Assembly (NCBI GenBank): GCA_015487335.1
Contig: WFPZ01000104.1
Coordinates: 1-15,476, forward strand
Direction of reading: 5' to 3'
From: Paracoccaceae bacterium
Lineage (GTDB): Bacteria > Pseudomonadota > Alphaproteobacteria > Rhodobacterales > Rhodobacteraceae
Length of the DNA: 15,476 nt
A program made the translations under genes and the position numbers. The first letter of the stretch is position 1. Every line of letters starts with the position of its first letter. The notes under the pieces are model-generated. The model was not told the origin of the DNA. It saw only the letters and a program-made list of their open reading frames with translations, and did no database searches. Shown piece by piece: positions 6,620 to 14,430 of this stretch.

Positions 6620-7462
6620 ATGGGACAGTTCGATTTCGGCAGCCTGATCTGGCTGTTCTTCATCCTCTCGGCGCTGCAGCCGATCTTCCAGCGGCGGATG
6701 CTGGAAAACATGCGCATGCGCCGCATCAGGAAGATCGAGAAAAGCCGCGGCTCGCGGGTGATCCTGCTGGTGCACCGGCAGGAAACCATGAGCTTCCTCG
6801 GCTTTCCCATCATGCGCTACATCGACATCAACGATTCCGAAGCGGTGCTGCGGGCGGTGCATTCCACCGATGACGACCGGCCGCTGGACATCGTGCTGCA
6901 CACCCCCGGCGGCATGGTGATCGCCGCCACGCAGATTGCCCGGGCGGTGAAGGCGCACAAGGGCAAGGTGACGGTCTTCGTGCCGCATTTCGCCATGTCG
7001 GGCGGCACGCTGATCGCGCTGGCCGCCGACGAGATCGTCATGAGCCCGCATGCCACGCTGGGCCCCGTCGATCCGCAGCTGGGCAACCTGCCCGCCGCCT
7101 CTCTGGTCAGGCTTCTGGAAAGGAAACCGATAGAGAAGGTGGACGACCAGACGATCATCCAGGCCGACATGGGGGCCATGGCGATCGCCCAGGTGGAGGC
7201 CACGGCCACCGAACTTCTCGAGGGAACTCTTCCGCCGCAGAAGGCAAAGGAGACGGCAAAGGCGCTCAGCGAGGGCCGCTGGACCCACGACTACCCGATC
7301 TTCGCCGACGAGGCGAAGGAATTCGGCCTGCCGGTCAGCACCGACATGCCGGACGACATTCTCGACATGATGGCGCTTTACCCGCAGGCCACCCAGCGCA
7401 GCCCCAGCGTGGAATACCTGCCCGAATCCGCCGAACACCGGACACTCGCCAGGCCACGCTGA
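6620..7462 (+). CDS. SDH-family (ClpP-class) membrane-anchored serine protease-like protein
   Basis: This 280-residue protein starts at ATG 6620 with a GGAAGGA ribosome site. Residues 5-24 are a hydrophobic membrane segment followed by a very basic stretch (MRMRRIRKIEK), suggesting an N-terminal anchor with the main domain in the cytoplasm. Residues 45-250 match the serine dehydrogenase proteinase (SDH, PF01972-type) branch of the ClpP/SppA crotonase-like fold. Seen are HTPGG (94-98, oxyanion-type turn), the nucleophile S127 in HFAMSGGTLIAL, and the signature SPHATLGPVDPQLG (142-155). The archaeal and bacterial relatives are probably involved in membrane protein quality control, but substrates are unknown. 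It stands alone: ilvC's terminator lies upstream and glmM is convergent, 12 bases away. Confidence 0.85.
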   Translation: MGQFDFGSLIWLFFILSALQPIFQRRMLENMRMRRIRKIEKSRGSRVILLVHRQETMSFLGFPIMRYIDINDSEAVLRAVHSTDDDRPLDIVLHTPGGMVIAATQIARAVKAHKGKVTVFVPHFAMSGGTLIALAADEIVMSPHATLGPVDPQLGNLPAASLVRLLERKPIEKVDDQTIIQADMGAMAIAQVEATATELLEGTLPPQKAKETAKALSEGRWTHDYPIFADEAKEFGLPVSTDMPDDILDMMALYPQATQRSPSVEYLPESAEHRTLARPR

Positions 7463-7474
7463 AGCAGCCTCCGA

Positions 7475-8821
7475 TCAGGCCGCGGCCCGCCCGATCACCT
7501 CGACCAGATCGTCCACCACCGACACGAGCAGCGCCTCGTCCTCGCATTCGGCCATGACCCGCACCAGCGGCTCGGTGCCGGACTTGCGGATCAGCAGCCG
7601 GCCGCGCCCCTCGAGGCGGGCCTCGGCCTCGGCAATGGCGCGGCGCACGGACTCGGCGGAAAGCGGTTCCTTTTCAGGGTCGTAGCGGACGTTCTTCAAC
7701 AACTGCGGCACGGTTTCGAAACTTCTGGAAAGCTCCGAGGCGCGCCGGCCCGTCTCCACCATCGCCGACAGGAACTGCAGCGCCGCCAGCAGCCCGTCGC
7801 CGGTGGTGGCGTAATCCGTCATCACGATATGGCCCGATTGCTCGCCGCCCAGGTTGAACCCGCCGGCGCGCATCCGCTCCACCACGTAGCGGTCGCCCAC
7901 CGCGGTGCGCTCCAGCCGCAGGCCGCGCTCTCCGAGATAGCGCTCCAGCCCGAGGTTGGACATCACCGTGGCCACCAGCGCCCCGCCCCTCAGCCGCCCC
8001 GTGGCCGCCCAGCGCGCCGCCAGCAGCGCCATGATCTGGTCGCCATCCGCCACCCGGCCGTTTTCGTCGATGATCATCACCCGGTCGGCGTCGCCGTCGA
8101 GGCAGATGCCCACATCGGCCCCGTGCGCCACAACCGTCTCGGCAGCCAGGCGGGTATCGGTAGAGCCGCATCCGGCATTTATGTTGAACCCGTCCGGAGA
8201 CACCCCCACCGGAATCACCTCGGCCTCCAGCTCCCACAGCACCTCGGGGGCGGTGCGGTAGGCCGCGCCGTTGGCGCAGTCGATCACCACCTTCATCCCC
8301 TCCAGCTTCTGGCCAGGCGGAAGGGTGGCCTTCACCCGCTCGATATAGCGAAACCGGCCGTCGTCGATGCGCTTGGCCCGGCCGATGTTCTCCGCCTGCA
8401 CCGGCTCCACCCCCTCGTGCACGAGGCGCTCGATCTCGGCTTCCGCCTCGTCGGAAAGCTTGAAGCCGTCGGGGCCGAAGAACTTGATGCCGTTGTCCTC
8501 GTGGGGGTTGTGGCTGGCCGAGATCATCACCCCCACATCGGCGCGCATCGAATTGGTCAGCATCCCCACCGCCGGCGTCGGCACCGGGCCGAGCAGGAAG
8601 ACGTCCATCCCGGTAGAGGCGAAACCGGCAGTCAGGGCGTTTTCGAACATGTAGCCGGAAAGCCGGGTATCCTTGCCGATCACCACCCGGTGGGTGTGCG
8701 AGGAATTCTTGCGGAAATGGCGCCCCGCCGCCGCCCCCAGGCGCAGCGCCAGCTCGGCGGTCATCGGATAGCGGTTGGCCTTGCCGCGCACGCCGTCGGT
8801 CCCGAAAAGCTTCTTCGCCAT
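7475..8821 (-). CDS. glmM: Phosphoglucosamine mutase
   Basis: GlmM turns glucosamine-6-phosphate into glucosamine-1-phosphate, the precursor of UDP-GlcNAc for peptidoglycan and lipopolysaccharide. The 448 residues begin KKLFGTDGVRG, the family's N-terminal signature. The phosphoserine is S102 in MISASHNPHEDNG. The Mg2+ loop is DGDADR (242-247), the sugar-binding loop GGEQSGH (325-331), and the phosphate-binding C-terminal loop IRKSGTEPLVRVM (411-423). ATG 8821 is chosen because MAKKLFGTDG is the normal start; a frame starting at 8854 would overlap folP. The folP stop is two bases upstream, so it is expected to be co-transcribed and co-translated, as in the folP-glmM pair known from enterobacteria. 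All catalytic residues are present. Confidence 0.98.
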   Translation of the reverse strand: MAKKLFGTDGVRGKANRYPMTAELALRLGAAAGRHFRKNSSHTHRVVIGKDTRLSGYMFENALTAGFASTGMDVFLLGPVPTPAVGMLTNSMRADVGVMISASHNPHEDNGIKFFGPDGFKLSDEAEAEIERLVHEGVEPVQAENIGRAKRIDDGRFRYIERVKATLPPGQKLEGMKVVIDCANGAAYRTAPEVLWELEAEVIPVGVSPDGFNINAGCGSTDTRLAAETVVAHGADVGICLDGDADRVMIIDENGRVADGDQIMALLAARWAATGRLRGGALVATVMSNLGLERYLGERGLRLERTAVGDRYVVERMRAGGFNLGGEQSGHIVMTDYATTGDGLLAALQFLSAMVETGRRASELSRSFETVPQLLKNVRYDPEKEPLSAESVRRAIAEAEARLEGRGRLLIRKSGTEPLVRVMAECEDEALLVSVVDDLVEVIGRAAA

Positions 8822-8823
8822 CG

Positions 8824-9834
8824 CTACTGCCCCACACCCGTGGCCGCCGCCCACACGGTCAGCGCCTGCCTGGTCTGTGCAATATCATGCACGCGAAGAA
8901 TCTGCACCCCCTGCGCCACCCCCGCAAGCCCCGCAGCCAGCGAACCCGGCAATCTTCCGCCCGGGTCGGGCGCATCGGCCAGCGCATCGATGAAGCGCTT
9001 GCGCGACACCCCCAGCAGCAGCGGACACCCCAGGGCGTGAAACAGCGACAGGCCGCGCAGCAGGGCGAGGTTGTGCTCCAGCGTCTTGCCGAAGCCGATG
9101 CCCGGATCGACGATGATCCGCCCCCGCGCGATCCCGGCGGCCTCGGCCCGGGCAATGCGCTCTGCCAGATGGTCGTAGACGTCCAGCAGCACATCGTCAT
9201 AGACGGGGTTGTCCTGCATAGTCCGGGGCGTGCCGCGGGCATGCATCAGGCACACCGGCGCCTCCGTCCCGGCAACCACGCCGGCAAGATCGGGGTCGAA
9301 ATCGAACCCCGAGACATCGTTGACCATCTCCGCCCCCGCCTCCAGCGCCGCCCGCGCCACCGCCGCCTTGCGGGTGTCGATGGAGATGGGCACATCCGTG
9401 CGCCCGCCAAGCGCCGAGATCACCGGAACGGTGCGCGAAATTTCCTCTTCCACCGGCACCTCCCGCGCCCCGGGGCGGGTGGACTCGCCGCCGATGTCCA
9501 GAATGTCGGCACCATCAGCGACCAGCTGCAGCCCATGGGCCAGCGCCGCCTCGGGCCGTACGAAGCGCCCGCCGTCGGAAAAGCTGTCGGGGGTGGTGTT
9601 GACGATCCCCATCAGGCGGGGGGCCTCGAGGCCCAGCCCGGCCACGGGCGGGCGGGGTGCGCAGATCGCATCGACAACCTGCGGAGGCAGCTCTCGGGCA
9701 GGGACGATCTCGGGCCGGTCCCCGCGCGAAAGCCGCTCGGCATGGGTGAACCAGCACCACCCCCCGGCAATGGGAAGGGCGCCCACGGGCCGGGCGGGGC
9801 CGATCTGCGGCAGGGGTCGGTAGTAGCTTTGCAT
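8824..9834 (-). CDS. folP: Dihydropteroate synthase
   Basis: FolP condenses 6-hydroxymethyl-dihydropterin diphosphate with p-aminobenzoate to form dihydropteroate, the target step of sulfonamides. The 336 residues include a complete TIM-barrel synthase from about residue 72: LMGIVNTTPDSFSDGG (loop 1), DILDIGGESTRPGA (loop 2), ISIDTRKA, AEMVNDVSGF, VCLMHARGTP, IIVDPGIGFGKT, LLLGVSRKRFI, and the terminal LRVHD. Ahead of it lie some 70 residues (YYRPLPQIGPARPVGALPI...) not present in the 280-residue E. coli-type enzyme; I recall similar extensions in Rhodobacteraceae. ATG 9834 lies 17 bases after folB; the ribosome site is poor, so coupling to folB is likely. No folK gene is adjacent. Confidence 0.96.
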   Translation of the reverse strand: MQSYYRPLPQIGPARPVGALPIAGGWCWFTHAERLSRGDRPEIVPARELPPQVVDAICAPRPPVAGLGLEAPRLMGIVNTTPDSFSDGGRFVRPEAALAHGLQLVADGADILDIGGESTRPGAREVPVEEEISRTVPVISALGGRTDVPISIDTRKAAVARAALEAGAEMVNDVSGFDFDPDLAGVVAGTEAPVCLMHARGTPRTMQDNPVYDDVLLDVYDHLAERIARAEAAGIARGRIIVDPGIGFGKTLEHNLALLRGLSLFHALGCPLLLGVSRKRFIDALADAPDPGGRLPGSLAAGLAGVAQGVQILRVHDIAQTRQALTVWAAATGVGQ

Positions 9835-9851
9835 GCAAGCGCTATCGGCGA

Positions 9852-10829
9852 TCAGCCCCGCCTTGGCAAGGCCTGCACGATGCCGGGGCTCTCGGCGGGC
9901 AGCGACACCACCGGCAGGCCGGCCCCTTCGGGGGCCGCCTCACCGATGAACACCGCCCTGCCGGCCGAGACCACGCCGGCGAACCACAGCGCCAGGGCGG
10001 CGGCGTCCCTGGCTTCCACGCCGGGGCTTTCCACCGAATCGAGCACGATCTTGGACGGCGCCCAGACCGAAAAGCGGCGGTGGCGCGCCGCCCAGTCAAG
10101 CTCGGTGCGCGAACCCACCACCACGCAGCGCCGGTCGCGCCCGGCCAGCACCCATGCGTTCTGCTCGATCGCCAGCAGGTCGATGCGCCTTTGCGCCGCC
10201 GGCGCAGCCGCAACCGGGGCCGGCAGATCGGCCGGCCCCACGCAGAAGATCGCCGGCCACCCGGCGGCTTCCAGCTCGTCGATCCAGGCGCTCAGACGGG
10301 GCGAATGCACCGCCGCGTTCGACAGGTAGATCACCAGCGGATGCGGCACCGCCTCTTTCTCTTCGGGCGCCTGCACATGCGGTTGCACCTGCTCGCGCGA
10401 GCGCACGATCTCCACCCCCAGCGCGCCGGGGCCGCGATCGAGCTTTTCCACCCGCACGAAGACCCGCAGCGCCTGAGGGGCCAGCAGGATGCGCTTGGCG
10501 ATGCGCTCGGCAAGCGTCTCCAGAAGGTTGAGCCGTTCGGCCTTCAGTTCCAGCGCGATGGCGTCGGTGATCGTGTCATAGGAAAGGATCCTGTCCACGT
10601 CGTCATCGAGCGGCGCCACGGGGGGGGCCACCTCCACCACCACGTTGAAACAGACCCGCTGGGTGGTGCCGCGCTCGGACTGGAAGGCGCCGATTTCCAC
10701 CTCGACCACATGGTCGCGCAGCGAGATGCGGTCGGGCGGGGTCGGCGCGCCGACGGTGGCGGCGGCCCGGGCCTCGGGGTGCTCGAAGGCCAGCGTGATG
10801 TCGGAGACGGCGGTGCGGCGGTGTTTCAT
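9852..10829 (-). CDS. folB: Dihydroneopterin aldolase with a long uncharacterised C-terminal domain
   Basis: Residues 33-145 form a complete FolB domain, which splits 7,8-dihydroneopterin into 6-hydroxymethyl-dihydropterin and glycolaldehyde. Visible are GAFQSERGTTQR (E52), SYDTI (Y84), NLLETLAERIA (E104), and RVEKLDRGPGALGVEI with the catalytic K129. The family is normally about 120 residues; this protein has 325. After a charged linker (146-163) comes a 160-residue alpha/beta-looking region with beta-like strands (PLVIYLS, AIFCVG, RRCVVVG, SKIVLDS, GRAVFIG). It is not an HPPK (FolK) or FolP domain, and I do not recognise it. The frame is continuous, with good codon use, so it is not a readthrough artefact. 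It sits first in the folB-folP-glmM run, 76 bases after the cell wall hydrolase gene. Confidence 0.92.
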   Translation of the reverse strand: MKHRRTAVSDITLAFEHPEARAAATVGAPTPPDRISLRDHVVEVEIGAFQSERGTTQRVCFNVVVEVAPPVAPLDDDVDRILSYDTITDAIALELKAERLNLLETLAERIAKRILLAPQALRVFVRVEKLDRGPGALGVEIVRSREQVQPHVQAPEEKEAVPHPLVIYLSNAAVHSPRLSAWIDELEAAGWPAIFCVGPADLPAPVAAAPAAQRRIDLLAIEQNAWVLAGRDRRCVVVGSRTELDWAARHRRFSVWAPSKIVLDSVESPGVEARDAAALALWFAGVVSAGRAVFIGEAAPEGAGLPVVSLPAESPGIVQALPRRG

Positions 10830-10905
10830 GGCGTGGACCTACAACATATGCCGGTGATGTGCCATTGCCATCGCGCCGGATCGGGACGGGAAAGCGACGG
10901 CCTGC

Positions 10906-11610
10906 TCAGTCGTTGGAAGCCGAGCGCACCGGCTCGCGGTAGAACAGGTGCACCCCGATCACCGCGGTCAGCTCGAAGGATTGCGCCCACCGCGGACGGA
11001 CGGCGGTGGTGTGGTAATAGGTGGCGCCATTCGTCAGATTGCGCGCCACCCCGCCCCTGAGGATGATGTCCGCCACCTTGCCGACACGCTCCCACGCGGC
11101 ACGATCTCGGATGCGCTCGCTGCGGCCGTCGCAGTTGTAGGTGAACTGGCAGCGCCATAGGCCCCGCCCGGTGCCCTGCTTGACCACTCCGCAGACGGTA
11201 TCGGGAAAGGCGGCACTGTCGACGCGGTTGAGGATCACCTCGGCCACCGCGAACTGGCCCTTCACGCTTTCGCCGCGGGCCTCGAAATACAGCGCCTCGG
11301 CAAGGCAGCGCCACTCCTTGTCACCTTTCACCGGCGGCAGGCTGTCGATGTACTTGCGGGTGAAGACGAGCTCGGACTGGCGTGGCCTGCGCGAAAACAC
11401 CCCCCGCGGCCTCTCCTGCAGACGGTTGAGCCGCTCGGAACCGAGCGAGCCGAGCACCACCCGCTCCCGCCCCAGAAGCTGCGAGATCTGCGGACCGACC
11501 ACCGCCAGCGCATTGTTGGACCTGCTGAGCGTCACGTCGGCAAGCGCCATTCCGGCGCTCCCCACAATCGCCCAGACACAGGCCAGAACGATCAGCCGAA
11601 GCTGAGCCAT
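10906..11610 (-). CDS. Exported SleB-type cell wall hydrolase
   Basis: This 234-residue protein begins with a signal peptide (MAQLRLIVLACVWAIVGSAGMALA, cleavage near 24). The C-terminal half, residues about 98-225, is the hydrolase_2 (SleB) domain: LAEALYFEARGES with the catalytic glutamate E110, the AVAEVILNRV helix, CQFTYNCDG (154-162), and GATYYHTTAVRPRWA (195-209). C102, C140, C154 and C160 could form disulfides after export. SleB-type enzymes are lytic transglycosylases first known from spore cortex; in non-sporulating alphaproteobacteria they act in the periplasm on peptidoglycan. ATG 11610 is chosen for the strong GGAGGGGG site and the signal peptide; a frame to 11772 adds unlike residues. 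Biological role in growth or division is not known. Confidence 0.9.
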   Translation of the reverse strand: MAQLRLIVLACVWAIVGSAGMALADVTLSRSNNALAVVGPQISQLLGRERVVLGSLGSERLNRLQERPRGVFSRRPRQSELVFTRKYIDSLPPVKGDKEWRCLAEALYFEARGESVKGQFAVAEVILNRVDSAAFPDTVCGVVKQGTGRGLWRCQFTYNCDGRSERIRDRAAWERVGKVADIILRGGVARNLTNGATYYHTTAVRPRWAQSFELTAVIGVHLFYREPVRSASND

Positions 11611-11806
11611 TTCCCCCTCCAGTCCGGTGGCAGGCCGGGTTCCAACCGGCCGCGAACCGGTGTTCACATAGGCCAGGGGGAGCATTTCGTCCAGTCTCCG
11701 GCAAGGAAGGCGAAAGATTGCCGCCATGCGTGGCATGCAGGCCGCGCCACGGCAGACAGGCACGAGGGGCATGCAATGCCGGAAAGCAGCAGGCTGCGGC
11801 CCGAGG
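11611..11806. other. Intergenic gap between ppdK and the cell wall hydrolase gene
   Basis: At 196 bases this is the longest gap in the window. Apart from the GGAGGGGG ribosome site next to 11610 and two near-palindromic GCATG copies around 11725-11740, I see no terminator with a T-tract, no clear promoter and no coding sequence with family similarity. Confidence 0.5.
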
Positions 11807-14353
11807 TCAGGACACGCTCTGCTTCAGCGTCAATTGAGCCGCGGCCAGCCGCGCAACCGGCACGCGAAACGGCGAGCAGGAAACGTAATCGAACCCCACG
11901 GCGCGGCAAAAGGCGATGGATTCGGGGTTGCCGCCATGTTCGCCGCACATGGCCAGGGTGATCTCCGGGTCGGTGGCACGCCCGCGCTCGGCCCCGATCC
12001 GCAGCAGCTCGCCCACCCCTTCGGTGTCGAGAATGTGGAACGGATCCTCCGGATAGACCCCCTGGGCGACGTAATCGCCCATGAAACGGCCCGCGTCATC
12101 GCGCGACAGGCCGTAGGTCATCTGGGTAAGGTCATTGGTGCCGAACGAGAGGAAGGCCGCGTGATGGGCGATGTCGCCGGCGCGCAGGGCGGCGCGCGGG
12201 GTTTCCACCATCACGCCCAGGCGATAGGCGAAATCGGCCCCGCGCTCGTTGCGCACCGCCGCCGCCACGCCATCGATCCGAGACTTGACCAGCTCCACCT
12301 CGCGCCGGGCCGAAACCAGCGGAATCATGATCTCGGGCACCACCGGCGCGCCCTTGCGGCTGGCCTCGATGGTGGCCTCGAAGATGGCGCGCGCCTGCAT
12401 GTCGTAGATCTCGGGCATGGTGATGCCCAGCCGCACGCCGCGCATCCCCAGCATCGGGTTGAACTCGGAAAGCGCCTCGATGCGGCGGGTGACATCCGAC
12501 AGCGGCAGCGAAAGCGCCTCGGCAAGGTCGCGCATGCCCTCGCGGTCGGACGGCAGGAATTCGTGGAGCGGCGGGTCGAACAGGCGGATGCACACCGGCT
12601 GCCCCTGCATGATCTTGAACAGCTCGGTGAAATCGGCCCGCTGCATGGGCAGGAGCCGATCCAGCGCCGCGGCCCGGTCGGCGGGATCATCGGCGAAGAT
12701 CATCTCGCGCATCACCGTCAGCCGGTCGTCCTCAAAGAACATGTGCTCGGTGCGGCACAGCCCGATGCCCTGAGCGGCGAAATTGCGCGCCACCTGGGCG
12801 TCGGCGGGGGTGTCGGCATTGGCGCGCACGTCGATGTCGCGAAACTCGTCGGCCCAGCCCAGAAGGGTCTGGAAGGCGTCGTCGAGCACCGCTTCCTGCA
12901 TCGGGGCGGCCCCGGCCAGGGCCTCGCCGGCCGTGCCGTCGATGGTGATCACGTCGCCCTTGCGGAACAGCCGCCCGTCGGGGGTGCGCAGCGTCTTTTC
13001 CTTCAGGTCGATCCGCAGCCCGGTGGCGCCTGTCACGCAGGGCAGCCCGAGGCCGCGGGCGATCACCGCCGCATGGCTGGTGATGCCGCCGCGCTCTGTC
13101 AGCACGCCGGCGGCGGCGTGCATGCCGCGGATGTCCTCGGGCGCGGTCTCGCGGCGCACCAGGATGCAGGGCTCGCCGCGCGCCGCGCTGGCCTGGGCGG
13201 CGCCGGAGGTGAAGACGATCCGCCCCACCGCGGCGCCGGGGCTGGCGGCCACGCCGCGGATGATCACGTCGCGCTCGCCGCGCGGGTCCACCTGCGGGTG
13301 CAGAAGCTCCGACAGCGAGCGCGGCTCGATGCGCATCACCGCCTCCTCGCGCGAGATGATCCCGTCCTCGGCCAGCGCCACGGCGATGCGCACCGCCGCG
13401 CGGGTGCTGCGCTGCACGCGCAAGGCGTCGAGCACATGCAGCCGGCCGTTTTCCAGCGTGAACTCGATCTGCATCTCCTCGCGCAGCCGGGTGCGGCACA
13501 GCTGGCCGTATTCCTTGAGCCTGGCGAAGACTTCGGGGCATTTCTCCTCGAGCGACGGCCCGCGCCTGTCCTTCGTGAGATAGATCGCGCCGTCGGTGGC
13601 GCGCAGCGCGTCGCGGCCCTGACTCTGGCCCAGGTAGCGGCCGGTGATCTGCGGCGCGCCGGTGGTGGAATCGACGAACTGGATCACCCCCGCCCCGCTT
13701 TCGCCCGGCCCCACGCCGAGCGCCATCTGCTGCACCACCAGCCCCAGCCCGGCATCGGCCGGCGCGCCCCTGGCCTGGCGCAACAGCCGCGCGGTGGTGC
13801 CCTCCCAGGCCCGCGCCATCGAGCGCAGCACCTCGATCAGCTGCTCGGCCGGATCCTGGGGAAAGCGCTCCTCGGTCTCCGCCTCATAGGCCTCGAGCGC
13901 CATCTGCAGGGCCTGGCCGTTGTCGGACGGGTTGAACTCGAACATTTCCGGGTCGAGACGCGCCACATGAACCGCAAAGGCCTGCACGAACCGAAGATAG
14001 AGGGCGTTGGCGGCATCCTCGCCGAGAGTCCTGCTCAGCTCGGCGTGGCGGGCGTCGTTCATGCCGATGTTGAGAATCGCGCCGGGGCCGCCCCAGTCGG
14101 GATCTTCCGAGCTGGGCCGGACGGAAACCAGCGGCGCCTCGCCGAAAGTGGCCAGCATGGCCTCGACGTCGGGCAGCTCGCCGGCGGCAATGCGGTGAAC
14201 GGTATCGAAGGACAGCGCCACCGTGGGCGGCACCGGAAGGTCCAGCCGGATCAGCCGCTGCAGGCACTTGGCCCGCCCGCCGTGGGTTTCCACGGCGATC
14301 GGAGCAACCCGCCTGATACGGGTAAACCCTTTGAACTCAACGTGTTTCTGCAC
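11807..14353 (-). CDS. ppdK: Pyruvate, phosphate dikinase-like protein with altered ATP site
   Basis: PPDK interconverts pyruvate, ATP and phosphate with PEP, AMP and pyrophosphate. The 848 residues follow the family order but are about 30-40 shorter than usual, mostly at the N-terminus. The start is GTG 14353, with GGAGG seven bases upstream. The phosphohistidine domain is intact: LTERGGITSHAAVIARG with H427 and the regulatory-type T425. The PEP/pyruvate barrel is intact: R534 (GLCRTEHMFF), R590 (IRLFDPPLHEFL), E717 (MVETPRAAL), N740 (SFGTNDLTQMT) and C803 (AMCGEHGG). The ATP-grasp half is unusual: GGKG is GGRA, the D-I-E-F motif is QIEF (E297 kept), and the LQTR motif is LDAL. Normal catalysis from ATP is therefore in doubt. 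It follows glyS by 77 bases. Confidence 0.88.
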   Translation of the reverse strand: MQKHVEFKGFTRIRRVAPIAVETHGGRAKCLQRLIRLDLPVPPTVALSFDTVHRIAAGELPDVEAMLATFGEAPLVSVRPSSEDPDWGGPGAILNIGMNDARHAELSRTLGEDAANALYLRFVQAFAVHVARLDPEMFEFNPSDNGQALQMALEAYEAETEERFPQDPAEQLIEVLRSMARAWEGTTARLLRQARGAPADAGLGLVVQQMALGVGPGESGAGVIQFVDSTTGAPQITGRYLGQSQGRDALRATDGAIYLTKDRRGPSLEEKCPEVFARLKEYGQLCRTRLREEMQIEFTLENGRLHVLDALRVQRSTRAAVRIAVALAEDGIISREEAVMRIEPRSLSELLHPQVDPRGERDVIIRGVAASPGAAVGRIVFTSGAAQASAARGEPCILVRRETAPEDIRGMHAAAGVLTERGGITSHAAVIARGLGLPCVTGATGLRIDLKEKTLRTPDGRLFRKGDVITIDGTAGEALAGAAPMQEAVLDDAFQTLLGWADEFRDIDVRANADTPADAQVARNFAAQGIGLCRTEHMFFEDDRLTVMREMIFADDPADRAAALDRLLPMQRADFTELFKIMQGQPVCIRLFDPPLHEFLPSDREGMRDLAEALSLPLSDVTRRIEALSEFNPMLGMRGVRLGITMPEIYDMQARAIFEATIEASRKGAPVVPEIMIPLVSARREVELVKSRIDGVAAAVRNERGADFAYRLGVMVETPRAALRAGDIAHHAAFLSFGTNDLTQMTYGLSRDDAGRFMGDYVAQGVYPEDPFHILDTEGVGELLRIGAERGRATDPEITLAMCGEHGGNPESIAFCRAVGFDYVSCSPFRVPVARLAAAQLTLKQSVS

Positions 14354-14378
14354 TGCAGAGCCTCCGCATTGCTCTTGC

Positions 14379-14406
14379 AGAATAACGCCGGCGCATCACG
14401 GTGCAA
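14379..14406 (-). promoter_or_regulatory. Candidate promoter for ppdK
   Basis: On the minus strand TTGCAC (14401-14406) and TATTCT (14379-14384) are 16 bases apart in the short glyS-ppdK gap, with the GGAGG site and GTG start following. Each hexamer matches consensus at four positions, so ppdK may be transcribed separately from glyS as well as with it. Confidence 0.4.
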
Positions 14407-14430
14407 CCGAAACATTGCAAAGGCCGGATA

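Noticed and set aside
9829..9838. Perfect 10-base palindrome TTGCATGCAA over the folP start
   Set aside because: Short, overlaps coding sequence and has no second copy nearby; chance is the simpler explanation.
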